Shown here piece after piece: positions 35,093-46,425 of a DNA stretch of 64,000 bases. The stretch spans positions 1 to 64,000 of the forward strand of contig FWCC01000142.1 in the NCBI GenBank assembly GCA_900169235.1. Direction: 5' to 3'. The notes below the pieces were generated by a model. It ran no database searches. It was not told the DNA's origin and saw only the letters and a program-made list of their open reading frames with translations. The position numbers and the translations under genes are program-made. Positions within the stretch are counted from its first letter, which is position 1, and each line of letters starts with the position of its first letter. Source of the stretch: Zarea fungicola (Eukaryota; Ascomycota; Sordariomycetes; Hypocreales; Cordycipitaceae).

Positions 35093-36259
35093 CTAAGCTC
35101 CAGTAGCTTCTCGTTCACGTCCCCATACAAGAATCCCTTCCTCGTATAGCCCAGTTATAATCCCTGTTCTAAGCTCGGGATCCCTCACTGCAGTTGAGCT
35201 AGAGCTGTATTCCGCAGCACTGAGATACAAGCTTCTAAGTCCATCTCTCTCTGTCCACTCACTTACAGCGCTTGGAGCCTTTGATTTATCGCAGTTTGGC
35301 GCTTGATGAGTCTTTAAGCATTGACTTCGATGCTTCACCAAGCGCTCCAGTGAAGGAGGGTGAGGGTGCCCGCTGATGAGAAGTACTCCATTCGGTTCGG
35401 AAGATAGGTTATCTGGCATGAACGGAACCTTGATGTCCGCTATTGAGACGAGAGATCGATCGTTGTTGATGTCAAACAGCTTCACTTTGCAGGAGTCTGT
35501 CAGTGCCACAGCTAGCGTAGAAGCGTTCAGCAAAGTGAGCCCATTAGGATAGGCGAGGTTGGCAACAACACGAGCAGTGACAGACGAGTCGTTGTTTACC
35601 ATCACGTGCACTATTCCACCCAGCGGCAGCGCTGCGTATGTTTCGAGCATGGAAAGATAGGCGTTCGTCTTCATCAGGAAATGATGGTCATTCGTGAAGT
35701 AAAACTCGTGCTCGTTCAGAGCAACAATTGAGTTGGGTGATCTGATCAGCGGTTGAACAATCGTTCTAATGTGTTGCGCCACCGGAGGATATGACGAAAT
35801 CTCCAACCGGAACATCTCAATTCGTGGCCCGTCAAAGTGATGATTGGAGACTAGCAATGTAGAGCTGGCTTCATCGTAGCCTAGTCCGAGGGGGTGAAAT
35901 TGGGAGGCGCTGGAGTATTCCCTCAATTGTATCAGAGAGATGGATAGGTTTGATGAATCCCTGTATCGATATAAATAAAGATTTCCGGCAGGCACGGAAG
36001 CCGTGTTCTTTGCGAATGTACCCATGACGGTGTTCCACATGTCTCGTCCTGGATTGCAACTGAGTATCGCGACTCCGTTACTCGGAATAAAGAAGGCGTC
36101 TTCACAGTTCCGTAACGTATCTTTGAACATAATGCTATGGTTGGGAAATATATTGACTTCATCGAGTTTATACGGATCATTGCTGGCAAGGACCGAAAGA
36201 GTCCAAACTCGGTTCGACATATATGGGTATGAGCTTGACAGCAGAAGAGCAGCCTGCAT
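35093..36259 (-). CDS. Paraoxonase/arylesterase-like six-bladed propeller
   Basis: A single 388-residue frame resembling serum paraoxonase (PON) and fungal arylesterases of the SMP-30/strictosidine-synthase-like superfamily, calcium-dependent esterases and lactonases. Seen in sequence: FKDTLRNCEDAFF (the Glu-Asp of PON blade one), FHPLGLGYDEAS and NHHFDGPRIEMF. RSPNSIVALNEHEFYFTNDH and ANLAYPNGLTL carry the Asn and Asn-Asp residues that usually bind the catalytic calcium. The start is the first ATG; many relatives have a longer N-terminal anchor, and here only MQAALLLSSS remains, so an upstream exon is possible. Hydrolysis of a lactone would suit the neighbouring hydrolases and keto-acid enzymes. 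Confidence 0.82.
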   Translation of the reverse strand: MQAALLLSSSYPYMSNRVWTLSVLASNDPYKLDEVNIFPNHSIMFKDTLRNCEDAFFIPSNGVAILSCNPGRDMWNTVMGTFAKNTASVPAGNLYLYRYRDSSNLSISLIQLREYSSASQFHPLGLGYDEASSTLLVSNHHFDGPRIEMFRLEISSYPPVAQHIRTIVQPLIRSPNSIVALNEHEFYFTNDHHFLMKTNAYLSMLETYAALPLGGIVHVMVNNDSSVTARVVANLAYPNGLTLLNASTLAVALTDSCKVKLFDINNDRSLVSIADIKVPFMPDNLSSEPNGVLLISGHPHPPSLERLVKHRSQCLKTHQAPNCDKSKAPSAVSEWTERDGLRSLYLSAAEYSSSSTAVRDPELRTGIITGLYEEGILVWGREREATGA

Positions 36260-36779
36260 TCCAATCTGAGATTAGCTTTTTTCTTTTTTAAAAAAGAACC
36301 ACTTTATATCATCTAGCATGTACCGCTATGGCGCCAAGGAGACGTCGGAAATTTGCCATGGCGTAAGTATGAGGTCTGTGAGTGGGCGCATGTATCGAGC
36401 CTTTGGTATGAAGGCATGTAGTGCTGCGTTGGAACTAATTGACTTTACATATCAGTTCTACTCCGACAGATCTTGACGTCGCATCTATTTATTTGTTGTC
36501 TGTTATCATGATAATGACCACAGTTTATAGAAAAGTGGACAATTTGCCGATATAGATGTGGAGGAGTTCGACCGCCGAGCCCCGACTGGGCAGAGGTATA
36601 GCACAACCGGAGTCTCGGTGAACTTGAATATTTTCATTCCGTCCATTATATTCAAAAGTAATTATTATATCTCTGTTTTAGTTTTCTTCCGAGCTCAAAA
36701 TATTTTTGACGAGGCTCCTTGTGCACTATAACACCAGCATTTACATATGGGCCGCAATCCACCTCCCAGAGCTCGTACA
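36260..36779. promoter_or_regulatory. Divergent intergenic region, paraoxonase-like / hydrolase
   Basis: Promoter space between two outward-reading genes. It contains CTCCGAC near 36463 and CCGGAGTCTCGG near 36607, half-sites like the palindrome at 45314. This is suggestive only. Confidence 0.35.
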
Positions 36780-37693
36780 ATGCCGCAGGACATTGCTTAT
36801 ATCGCCACCTCTCATGGTCACTTGGAGGCCTGGCTTTATATCCCATCTACACCGTAACCATGGCCTGTTGTCGTGCTGGGCTGTGGTGTGGGTGCTGTCG
36901 AAGCCGCTGGCTTGCACCCGTTCCCACTGCATTCCAGAAAGCGGACTTTGCGGCTGTAGCATTCGACTACATGATCTTTGGTGGGAGTGATGGGCAACCT
37001 CGACAACTCGTTGATGTATCGGCTGAATATCGCGACTTCCGAAATGTCGTCGCCTGGGTAAAAGGCGATACGAGGTTTGACACGTCAGGAGTTGTCGTCT
37101 GGGGAACAAGCTTTGGTGGCATGCACGTCACGCGGCTACTTTCTGAGGATGCTACTATTGCCGCGGGAATTGCCCAATGTCCCTGTGTGGACGCGTACAT
37201 TGCGTCTCGTCTGAAGCCGCTCCGAGACTCCCTCTATTTGACGGCTTTGGCAAGTCTAGATTGGGTGCTATCCTTCTGCTTTGATGACCCTATTTACGTG
37301 CAGGCGGCTGCGACTCCTGGCAACGGCGGGGTTGCGCTTATGAACGCACCAGACGTAGCCAGCGGATGGCAATTGCTACACAATGACTTGAAAGGACCAA
37401 ATGTCGACCCGTACTGGAACCGCATCGTCGCCCGATCCGTTCTTACCTTTCCGCTTCATCGACCTGCACTTGAAGCAGCACAAATCCGTGCGCCTTACCT
37501 CATCGTCGTTCCTACATTTGATACCGTCGCGCCGAAAGCGGCTGCTGAGAAAGTGGCCAAGGAGGCTGCGTATGGAGAGACGGTAGAAGTCCCTGGAGGG
37601 CATTTTGATTTGTACAAGGATGGCATCGGGTTCAAGGATAACCTGGCAGCGCAATTGAAGTTCTTGAGGCGTGTCATACCACTACATGGGTAG
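36780..37693 (+). pseudogene. Alpha/beta hydrolase with stop and frameshift near the N terminus
   Basis: From the ATG at 36780 the frame reads MPQDIAYIATSHGHLEAWLY and IPSTP, meets TAA, then continues in the same frame with PWPVVVLGCGVGAVEAAGLH. One base later in phase, the long frame gives QKADFAAVAFDYMIFGGSDG and the rest. The usual N-terminal order of dienelactone-hydrolase-like proteins is thus all present but broken by one stop and a one-base shift at the CCGTTCCCAC tract (about 36920). The catalytic elbow WGTSFGGMH (Ser), Asp in PTFDTVAP and His in GGHFDLYKDG are intact. A spliced form skipping the strand is possible but would remove a core beta strand. Probably recently inactivated, or an assembly error. 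Confidence 0.65.
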
Positions 37694-38019
37694 AAGGACA
37701 CCAGTTGGTGCTTCTATAGAGTACATGTGTGCCTTAATTAAAGTCTATTCCAGTTTAAAATAGCGGTAACTACTTATAAAAATAAATTTATTAGCCAAAG
37801 CAGCTAGCTCTAGTTTAAGTGCCCAATGCAGGGAAACTCTCACGTCCCAGTAGTCACTAGTTAATTCCTACTATCTACCTAAAGGGTCAACACCAGTTGA
37901 AGTTATCAGCATAGAAAAAATTGACGTAACGTCCGAGGTTGAAAAGAATCTCTCCGCCGCTGTTCCCACGTGAAAAGAGGTTTCTTCGGAGTGCCATATT
38001 TACGCATGTGCAGTGGCAT

Positions 38020-38083
38020 CGGGCAATCGGGAAACAAACTCGGGAAACTAACTCGGCGATACCAACCCGGCAAACTAACTCGG
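38020..38083 (+). promoter_or_regulatory. Array of evenly spaced CGG triplets
   Basis: CGG occurs at 38020, 38028, 38041, 38054, 38068 and 38081. The last five are spaced 13, 13, 14 and 13 bases, in repeats resembling ACTCGGGAAACTA. CTCCG (about 37951) and CGGAG (about 37987) lie just upstream. CGG is the core recognised by Zn2Cys6 proteins, and direct repeats with fixed spacing are one of their site types. It lies about 260-330 bases before the hydrolase ATG at 38346, in a window with two nearby C6 regulators. Confidence 0.5.
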
Positions 38084-38345
38084 GAAAGTTCTCCGCAGTG
38101 ATCAACGTTATCCAGATTGCGGATAGTTATTAGTGTTAGGCTAGTCAATCAGTCTTCAATCCTCCAGACCAAAAAGAATATACTGCACAGACTTTAATCT
38201 GGAAAAGCCGTTACTATGCCGAGACTAGTTTCTGTAGACTTCTATATCTTGGCTATAAGTAAAAGGATATAAAAAAAATTGTCTGGCAAGCAAGCTCAAG
38301 CCTCATCAAAACTCAATCACTATTTTGCTTCCCTTCCCACCCAAA

Positions 38346-39710
38346 ATGTTGTCTCAAGCTATAGTTACTTTACTGGCTGCCACTCGAACCACCAATGCAG
38401 CAGCTCGGGTTACCGGTGTTAGAAAGTTCCTTCCAGCACTGGCCTCGAAACGGTTCGCATTGATAGCCGCCATGGACGAAGAGGTTATTGAGCGACAGAT
38501 GGACTGTTGTACTTCATTCAGCGACGATGTTTGGTTTCAATATTGGTCGGCGATTGCATTTACGCACGTCGATGAGTTGGACAACGAACTAGAAAAGTCC
38601 GGGTTAAAACGTATACGTGGCTATATACAAGGGAATCGAGACGCACCACAGCCATCCCAAGAACTCTACGCATATCTCGGCCGCGGTGCTACGCTGTTTC
38701 GAAACAGTCCCGTCGGATTAAGTATCAACACAGCGGAGCTAGTCAATGGTGCACCAACAGAGCAGCATGGACCTATCCTCGCGTTGGACGCGGCTCTAAA
38801 GTCCGTTGCCTACCTTTTCCAAGCTTCATGGCCGGGTCGCACGCCGAATCGTGACGTTGCGTATGCAATGTCCACCCGCCTTTTCGACATTATACTGGAT
38901 TCTTGTGCCTCCCCACTCAATGTCCGCATCCTACGCCATGTCCTAAAGTCACACAACGAAGAAGTCACCATATATGGACTCAGACCCAACTCAGCCGATG
39001 CCGGCAAGCCAGCCGAAGCCAGCTTGCCCGGCGTATTGGTGACGAACGGTCTCGAAGGAACAAATGCAGAATCGATTCTACCTTTTCTGCGCAGCGGTCG
39101 CCTGAATGAGGCTGCTTCTTTTTTTATGGAGATGCCAGGCACGTATGCTTATAAAGCGCCCATGAGCCTTGGTGTCACTGACGGCATTTACGCCGATGCC
39201 ATCTCTTTTATCCAGTCACTGGATTTCGTGGATGGTAGCAGAATTGGTATGATGGGGCTTAGTTTTGGTGGCAACTGGGCTACCAGAATGGCCATCACCG
39301 ACAATCGCTTGAAAGCAGTGGTTGTCAATGGGGCGCCACTCCGTCGCAGCTTGCGCCCGTCCAGCGCCTTTGGCATGCCTCAAATCATAGTAGATGCTCC
39401 TTCACGCGCAGTTGGGGCTAATGCTCTGAATTTATCCACGAAATTAAGCGCGCTAGCACCGTCTATGGAGGAGTTGCGTTCCATTCCCTGCCCTGAATTG
39501 GCTATCAATGGCGACACTGACACACTACTCGACACCAGAGACACTATTGAATTGGCTGAGTTGGCACCCAATTCCCTTCTGAAGCTGTATCAAGACGATG
39601 ACCATTGCGCCATGTCTCATGTGAGAGAATGGATTGATCTATCAATAGGTTGGATGCAAAAGCATTTGGTTACCGAACCCGAAAAGTTGTCGGGACGCGA
39701 GTCGATATAG
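38346..39710 (+). CDS. Alpha/beta hydrolase, FrsA/Ayg1-like
   Basis: A single exon of 454 residues. A long N-terminal region (about 200 residues) precedes a hydrolase domain, as in the FrsA/2,6-dihydropseudooxynicotine hydrolase group. That group includes fungal Ayg1-type enzymes cleaving C-C bonds of polyketides. Nucleophile elbow MGLSFGGNW (Ser306), Asp in AINGDTDTLL (390/392) and His in YQDDDHCAMSH (420) form the triad; VTNGLEGTNAES is the strand before the oxyanion hole. The ATG at 38346 follows ACCCAAA, while an upstream TTG in frame is not used. The reaction could be ester, amide or C-C hydrolysis. The upstream CGG array suggests control by a C6 regulator. Confidence 0.82.
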   Translation: MLSQAIVTLLAATRTTNAAARVTGVRKFLPALASKRFALIAAMDEEVIERQMDCCTSFSDDVWFQYWSAIAFTHVDELDNELEKSGLKRIRGYIQGNRDAPQPSQELYAYLGRGATLFRNSPVGLSINTAELVNGAPTEQHGPILALDAALKSVAYLFQASWPGRTPNRDVAYAMSTRLFDIILDSCASPLNVRILRHVLKSHNEEVTIYGLRPNSADAGKPAEASLPGVLVTNGLEGTNAESILPFLRSGRLNEAASFFMEMPGTYAYKAPMSLGVTDGIYADAISFIQSLDFVDGSRIGMMGLSFGGNWATRMAITDNRLKAVVVNGAPLRRSLRPSSAFGMPQIIVDAPSRAVGANALNLSTKLSALAPSMEELRSIPCPELAINGDTDTLLDTRDTIELAELAPNSLLKLYQDDDHCAMSHVREWIDLSIGWMQKHLVTEPEKLSGRESI

Positions 39711-40194
39711 ACAAAAGCGGCACAAGGAACCACCGTTGAACCTTTCAGCCTCCCTTAATTACTTCTGGGGGGTTTTTTTTTTTAGAAATGTGATAAAACG
39801 CCAATTCTCGCTATTTCTTTGCAAATGCTGTGCATTAGGAGAGGGTGGGCGCACAACATCATCCCCAAGATTAATAGAGGCTCAGGTCAAGCTGGCAATA
39901 ATCTACGTATAGCATAATGTGATCGTTCTGAGCTGCGCGAACAGTTTGTGGGGTTGCCGATACCAATGGCTTCTCTATGTTAATATGCAATGAGAAAAGG
40001 AAAGATGACATTATAATTGCATCTCCATCTGTACGACAGGATGTGGACATGTCCAGATGTGGGTGGCGGCGTTAGCTGTTCCCGTGTCCGCTCACCCAGG
40101 CCCACACAGCCAACAGCGAGACAAGCTGGCCTTGGGTATTCCCCGAGCTCCCTGCTCGATTGTATCGCCTCATCGTCTGGAGAGGCCGCAATGA
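39711..40194. other. Intergenic
   Basis: Includes a T run (39772-39782) shortly after the hydrolase stop, and the promoter of the next regulator. Confidence 0.4.
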
Positions 40195-42853
40195 ATGCTG
40201 GTATTCGTGCCTCCAGACAGGGAGCGAGTCTTGGTACTACCTCGGAAGCGGCCAGGACCCCGAACGCGTGAGTGATCTACCTGTAGCGACTTGAAAACCG
40301 CTTGCTATGCTGAACACGCAGAAAGATGCCGCGTCTGCCGGGAGCGCAAGGTCAAATGCTCGGGCTCCTACCCGTGCCGCTTCTGTTCCAGGCGTCGCTT
40401 AGAATGCGTTTTTCGAGACAGCAGTAAGCGAAAGCTGTATTCGGTCGAGTATGTTTTCTGCCATGATGATGGATGCGCCCAAGACACAGCGCTCAGCTAA
40501 TGAGTATGCCAGGTATGTCAGTAGCCTGGAAGCACATTTCCGGTCGGCGAATACAGCCACGCAGCCTCCAGACAACTCCTCAAAAGATGGTTCCTCGCGA
40601 GGCTCAGACGCAAGGAATGTGTCACGCGACGCGAAAGTCGCCAGCCAAGAGCTCACGGCTGCAATCTGCAGCCCAACCGTTGAAGATCACCCCGGATCGA
40701 ATCAGGAGCCCGCTCAGGTTGACCATAACTTTGTAGCTTCATCAACTCGCCCAAACTCGCAACATGTCGGTGAATCTGCAGTCCAGACCAATAAACCATC
40801 TCACTCAGGTGAGCAAATCGTATCTATTTTCTCTTCCGTTGGCCACTAATCGCTCACACATCTTCAAGCCATTTTTACCGATCCATCATTATCTTCCAGC
40901 ACTAATTTTGGAAGTCAAGTCAAGAAAATACCCAGGGACCCGCGGCGCGGCTCGCCTCACAGCAGCCAATTCACCGCCGGCAGTCGAGACAATGCGTATG
41001 GCCTATTTGAAACACAGTCCAGTCAACTTTCCGACAGCATCTTGTGGCCCAGCCAGAGCGACGCTCAACACTTGATTTCCACTGTTATGAGCTCCCTGGG
41101 AAAAGTTCACCATCTTTTTGATGCGCGGGCTTTTGCAGACCGCTTCTCGCAAGATTATGCCCACGTCGCGGTCGGAACGCACCCTATTGACGCTTGGTAC
41201 GTGGAGTTGTTGCTCGTCCTTGCTGTTGGGGCACTGCTCAAGGGCTGCAAATCGCCTGGCGATTCCTTCCCCGGTGCGCAATTCTTCACGGCTGCCACCA
41301 GGAGGTTTCCAAACATGATTCAACTACGAGCCGCCGGAACGCTGGGGGTAGAGATCAGTGGACTCTCCGCATTCTTCCTGCAGTGTGCCGATCGCAAGGA
41401 GGACGCCTATATCCACGTATGATGCCAGCCTCGTCCATCACTGGCCGATCTGTCACTGCTAACGTTTCTTTCTCGTTCTTAATAGGCAGGCATGGCGCTA
41501 CGGCTTTCGGTATCAATGGGCTTATTTCGAGAAAATTTGAATGAGCATCTGCCCAGATCTGAAGCTGTCCATCGCAACAGACTGGCTTGGAGTGTTTATA
41601 TGCAAGAGAAGTACGTTACCCCTTAGCTATATGAACTCCTACTAACATCTACTATAGGAGACTTGCTGCTGCCACCGGTAATCCAAGCTTCATATCAGAC
41701 AGCATGATTAGTATTGCGCGACCTATGCCATCGCCCGGGTTTGACTCTGGAGTGATACTGAATGTCAACATCAGTATTGCTACTATTACGGGACAGATCT
41801 TAGAAAGTGAGCAACCCCTCGTCCCAGGTTAATGCTGTCAACTCTAACACTAGGTAAAGCCGTGTATAGTCATAAGAAGCAGCCAGAAGAAAGTTTCGTC
41901 TCTGGAGTTCGAGAAATTCTTGTCTCTTTAGGAAGAGCTAGAGATGCAATGCCTCTGGATTGTGTCATGGACTTTTCTTCTCCTTTTCCACTCACCCGAG
42001 ATTGCATCACCCTGAATCTCATGCTCTATCAAGTAAGTGATCCTTCCTTTATGACTTGACTGACAGCTAAAACAGCGTAGGCAATTATTCTCACAACTCG
42101 CCCCGCTCTGCTGCACCTGGCAAAAGCTCGAATTACGAACCAGGAGATTTCTGGGAGATATGAAGTATTTGAAAAGTTCTCAAAAAACTGCATCGATGCG
42201 GCGGAGAGAAGTTTGTTTGTTCTATGCGCGGCTAGGGACCAAGACTTAATTGGTAACTCACACGATCATGCTGTATGCTGGAGACTTTGCTAATCTCACC
42301 TCCAGCCACATTCGGGTTTTTCGACCTCGACGGTCTCTTTTCAGTGGCATTCGTTTTGATCCTAGCTAAACTTGTGCCATTTGAGCCCCAGCGAGCAAAA
42401 ATGGCGAATGGTATAGAATTAACCATGAAGTTGTTTAACTATCTTGCCAAACGAGGCAACAAAGCCGCCCTGAATCGCAAAGCAGACTTTGAGCAGATGT
42501 GCAACCATGCTGGCATCGCGCTTGAAGGAACATATGCCTCTCCCGGCGGAGTACAGGAAATCATGACACTGCACAGCCATGCTGCAAATACGCTACGCTA
42601 TGGTCCGGTTACTGATAGTGCGCAAGCCACCGTTGAGAATCCCAGCCGCCCTGAGAGCCTGGAGACCTCCAGTCTACCATCATTTTGGCAGCCTGAGAAC
42701 ATTTTATTTGACTCCTTCTTCTACTCTGTACCTGACGACTTTTACACTGTCTACCAGAACGTGGATCTGACGCTGTCGGGTTCCGTCGAGCTGGACTGGG
42801 GGCAGCTTGAGAGTAATATAAACTCTTTCCATGGGAACAGGTCACTCCAGTAG
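40195..42853 (+). CDS. Zn2Cys6 transcription factor in the catabolic block
   Basis: A multi-exon gene whose phases all close. Exon 1 is 40195-40267 (MLVFVPPDRERVL..). Exon 2 starts at 40322 with RCRVCRERKVKC, then CRFCSRRRLEC, a complete C6 zinc cluster. Then KLYSVE splices (GTATGT/CAG) to YVSSLEAHF, the usual dimerisation linker. Later exons give IFTDPSLSSSTNFGSQ, HLISTVMSSLGKVHHLF and AGMALRLSVSMGLFRENLNE, the core of the fungal transcription-factor domain. RLAAATGNPSFISDSM, KAVYSHKKQPEES, AIILTTRPALLHLA and ATFGFFDLDGLFSVAFVLIL follow. The tail is acidic and aromatic, ending in a TAG at 42851-42853. It is a likely pathway-specific regulator of the flanking hydrolase, transporter, aldolase and dehydrogenase genes. 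Confidence 0.85.
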
Positions 42854-43222
42854 TTAATATAACTATCGAAACTTACCTTTGACTGAACTATTTTTCTCAT
42901 TAGGTAAATTATTTGGATACTGGATGAAGAAACCTACATTCATCGTAGCCATTTGTACTAGGGAGACGATATTGCAAAAAAAGAAAAAAAAAGGCGAGAG
43001 CTTAGCAGGCGCACTGAGTGGCGCCATCGGCAGGGAACACAACGCAAATGGATCTACGTAGCCGCAATAAGCCATTAGGGATGCAAGATTGAATGGGGTA
43101 ATGGTGAATCCTTTCGAGGAGATAGCACTAATTCAATATATTCTCGCTCATAACATATATATAACAGATAATTGCAAATATGCAGGCTGGCCTTGGTCCA
43201 AAGTTGAGCCACCGCAATACAA

Positions 43223-44917
43223 TCAATAGCTGTACCGGAAGGTTCTGTCTTCTTTTTCAGTGCAGTCAGCTTCAACTGAAATAGCTGCAGGAAGTTCTCC
43301 ATTGGCTGCATCCGTCTCTGCTTGTTTATTTCTCTTCGCATTAGACCATTTGGAAGTGAAAAAAGTAAGCGTAAACGTAATAATGAGGCAGCCCCAGCTC
43401 ACCACACTCGCAATGCAGCCTTTTCGGTACCTTGGTGCGTCTTGCTGTTGCCAGAGTTGCGGGGATGTAATGCATCCGACACAGTACATGACAAAGAAAA
43501 TGGCACCAACGACGGACTTTTTGGTGTTTCCGCGAACATTCGATGACATGAGGCCCACTGCCATGCCTAGTGGTGCGGCGCTGCTCGCTGCAAGCCATGT
43601 ACTGACGACTATGCCCCAGCTTGCGGATGCGGGAAGTAGTAGAAGCAGGAGCGATCCAAGCATAGGAACAGCGGCAAGAAGTATACCGGCGATACATCTA
43701 CTGTTGGGAAAGTAGAGAGGGATCAGAGCTCCAATCCATACCATGATGAAGGAGACTCCACCACGGGGAAGGCCAACGAGCATCGTTTGGAATGGAGAAT
43801 AACCGAAACCGGAAATAACAAGGGACGAAAACTGTGTTTTGATCAGTAAAGCAAAGTCTTGTTCATTGATATTAAACCTACTTTGACTATGGCAGTCGGG
43901 ATGGTGATGAAGAGCGCCATCAGCGCGTATACCAGTGTTCTTGGATCCGATACTGCCTCAATGGCTTGCTTCATGTCAAAGTTTGTTCGATCACGCGTCG
44001 CTCGATCCAGCAGCAATCGGTCTATCGCAATTCTGCGCTCGTGTTCTGTCAAAAACCAGGCACTCGATGGATCTCTAGGCATGAGACTGATGAAGAGGAT
44101 GCCGCAGGCGATGGTGAGGGCACCGCAAATAAGAAACATGACGCGCCAAGTTTGAAGGGCAAAGTGTCCCTGCCCGATACCGTACATCATGAGAGCGCCA
44201 ACAACCTGGGACACTCCAAACATTGAGACCCAAGATCTACACCATTTTTCATTAGCCAACACTTGCACATAGGTCACGACATGTGCGTGCCAGTCAGTAG
44301 TACATACGCAATTCTAACTGGATGTTCGCGGCGACAGTACCAGTTGCTGGTGATGATCATGAAACTAGGGGCCACAGCGCCCTCTGTGAAGCCGAGCAAA
44401 AAGCGAACGGCGCCGATGCCCGCAAAGTCTTGAGTTGCTGCGAGGCACATTTCGCAAGCACCCCATAAGATACTAGGAAGCCATAAAGTCAGCACCAGGT
44501 ACGCCGGGGACGATAGGAGAAATATGACGGACATGCAAATCCCAACAAACAGGGACAGATGCATTCGACTCATCAAGTATGCAGCAGGATATTCAGACAC
44601 CAGTTGACCAAAATAAAAAATTGAGATGGTCCAGGAGAATTCTGACCCAGTCAGATGAAGATTCTTGGAGAGTCCGAACACGGCGGCATAGTTGATGCTC
44701 TGCTTATCGAGGTCTAGACTTGCTTAGCCTTGGGATTACGGAAAATGAGCAACATCTTTTGTAGTCACTTACATTGAAAGAAGTAAACGAGAGCCATCAA
44801 AGGGAGAATTACCCGGTCGAGTTTGGCAAGGACACGCTTTTCTTCGGCAGGATCGATAACTATGGCTGCATCACCCTCTATCTCCTTTGAAACTGCATTC
44901 TCTTCAAATTTTGACAT
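43223..44917 (-). CDS. MFS transporter, allantoate permease (ACS/Dal5) type
   Basis: Imports organic anions with protons across the plasma membrane. Four exons (44773-44917, 44308-44713, 43882-44236, 43223-43831) with matching phases encode 504 residues. It begins MSKFEENAVSKEIEGD, then LAKLDRVILPLMALVYFFQY-LDKQSINYAAVFGLS, where the splice makes the family hallmark DK..INYA. ACS-type motifs include EYPAAYLMSR, GACEMCLAA, RFLLGFTEGAVAPSF and YCRREHPVRIASW. The second half has FSSLVISGFGYSPFQTMLVG and helices to FTSKWSNAKRNKQ, a typical cytosolic end. Substrates in this family include allantoate, nicotinate, pantothenate and sugar acids. It shares a divergent promoter with the aldolase, suggesting co-induction. 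Confidence 0.92.
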
Positions 44918-45553
44918 GGTGCACTCCTGAATGTAGCGAAAAATTGAAGATGTGAGAAAGAGATCTGCATTCAACCTGTATGTAAGACCCAGTTCCTATT
45001 GTGCAGCGAAATCCAGCGTGGGTTAGGGGAGTTAAGAGAGACATCGAAGTTAGTTTGGTCGGGCTTTTATATACATTTTTTTGAAGAATGAATTTCGACA
45101 AGTACCCCATGGGGATGGCGGGGAACAGATTTGTCGGCATATTAACGTGGGGAAGAGAGTTACGAGGCGTCGTCGGATGTAATCGCCGAGCACACCATTT
45201 GCGCTTGACTCTGATGACAAGGAAGGCCAAGCATCTGGGGCTGGCGCCGTTTTCACTTGACCAATAAGCCCTCAAAGGATAAAAGCCAGGCTTATTTGCC
45301 CCCTTACTCGAGTCTCCGGTCGGAGCATAATTAGTATGCGTGTGGAGACAATGGCTTGACGGCTTCAACATCCGTGGCTCTCCGCACATTTCATCCCCAC
45401 TTGCTGAACTCTGGACCGAAGAAATGGCAATATGTGATGGTTACTGAGCGGCTCGCGAAGCGCAAGAAATGTATTAATAGGACAGGGATGGCTCAAGTCT
45501 ACGAATGTGTCTCCGAATGATCTCATCGCCCATTATTCAAGTCGACGATCAAG
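44918..45553. promoter_or_regulatory. Divergent promoter, transporter / aldolase
   Basis: 636 bases between the starts of two outward-reading genes with related metabolic roles. It holds the perfect palindrome at 45314-45325. Confidence 0.6.
45314..45325. promoter_or_regulatory. CTCCG-N2-CGGAG palindrome (candidate C6 operator)
   Basis: CTCCGGTCGGAG has 5-base inverted arms around two bases. CCG and CGG arms with short spacing are the form of site bound by Zn2Cys6 dimers. Its place midway between the divergent transporter and aldolase genes suits joint control by the regulator at 40195-42853. Confidence 0.5.
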
Positions 45554-46425
45554 ATGCAGACCAGAACGGCACTACACGCTAACAATCTGCTGCAGGCAGC
45601 GTCGGCCAATATGCTATGCAAGGCGTTTGGCATCAAGATTTCGCCTCATACACATGTTGTGCAGCTTGCAAAGAATGCCGGCTTTGATTCTCTTTTTATT
45701 GACCTCGAACATGCCTGGCTATCGCTGGAGCAAACCACGGCCCTTTGCCACGTTGGTCTCCTGGCTGGCATCAGCCCGTTTGTAAGAGTGCCTCACAAGT
45801 GTGGCAACGGATTTGTGCAAAGAGTCCTCGACGGAGGTGCCATGGGCGTCATATTTCCCCATATTCATTCAGCCGGTAAGCAACGTCTATCCTTTTACAC
45901 CGCATTCATTGAGACATGTCGTAATTTATATTTGCAGAGGACGCTAGAGCCGCTGTCGGCATGTGTAAATACCCACCGCAAGGCTGCCGCTCCATGACTG
46001 GCCAGCTCCCACAATTTGACCTTCAAGGGATTCCAGTAGAAGAAACAATCAACCAGGCGAACCAGTCGGCATCTACTGTATTTGCCATGATTGAAAGTGG
46101 AGATGCGGTGGAGCGAGCCGGCGAAATTGCCGCAGTGGACGGCGTCGACGTCGTTTTGGTGGGATCTCTGGACTTGTCCATTGAGCTTGGAGTGCCTGGT
46201 CAGTTTCAAAGCGAAAAGTATCGCAGTGCACTCCAGGTGGTCAGCGAAGCCTGCAGAGATAACGGCAAGATATTCGGACTCGCCGGCATATATGATGACC
46301 CCGTGACCCAAGATTGGGCAATCAATGAGTTGGGTGTCAGATTCATGCTTGTGCAGCAGGACACTTCCTTGATAGCTGGTGGGGGCAAAAGGGCAGCAGC
46401 AGCTGTGCCATTAGTTCGTTCATAG
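45554..46425 (+). CDS. HpcH/HpaI-family aldolase
   Basis: Catalyses metal-dependent retro-aldol cleavage of 2-keto-3-deoxy acids, or 4-hydroxy-2-oxoheptanedioate, to pyruvate and an aldehyde. Exons 45554-45875 and 45938-46425, with a GTAAGC/CAG intron of 62 nt, give 269 residues. Family markers are LFIDLEHAWLS (metal and substrate region), SPFVRVPHK (catalytic Arg), GGAMGVIFPHIHSA, KYPPQGCRSM, FAMIESGDAVE (metal-binding Glu) and VVLVGSLDLSIELG (metal-binding Asp). Length matches the family. No signal peptide or obvious targeting. The gene lies between the transporter and a 2-hydroxyacid dehydrogenase, both of which fit catabolism of a sugar-acid-like compound. Confidence 0.93.
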
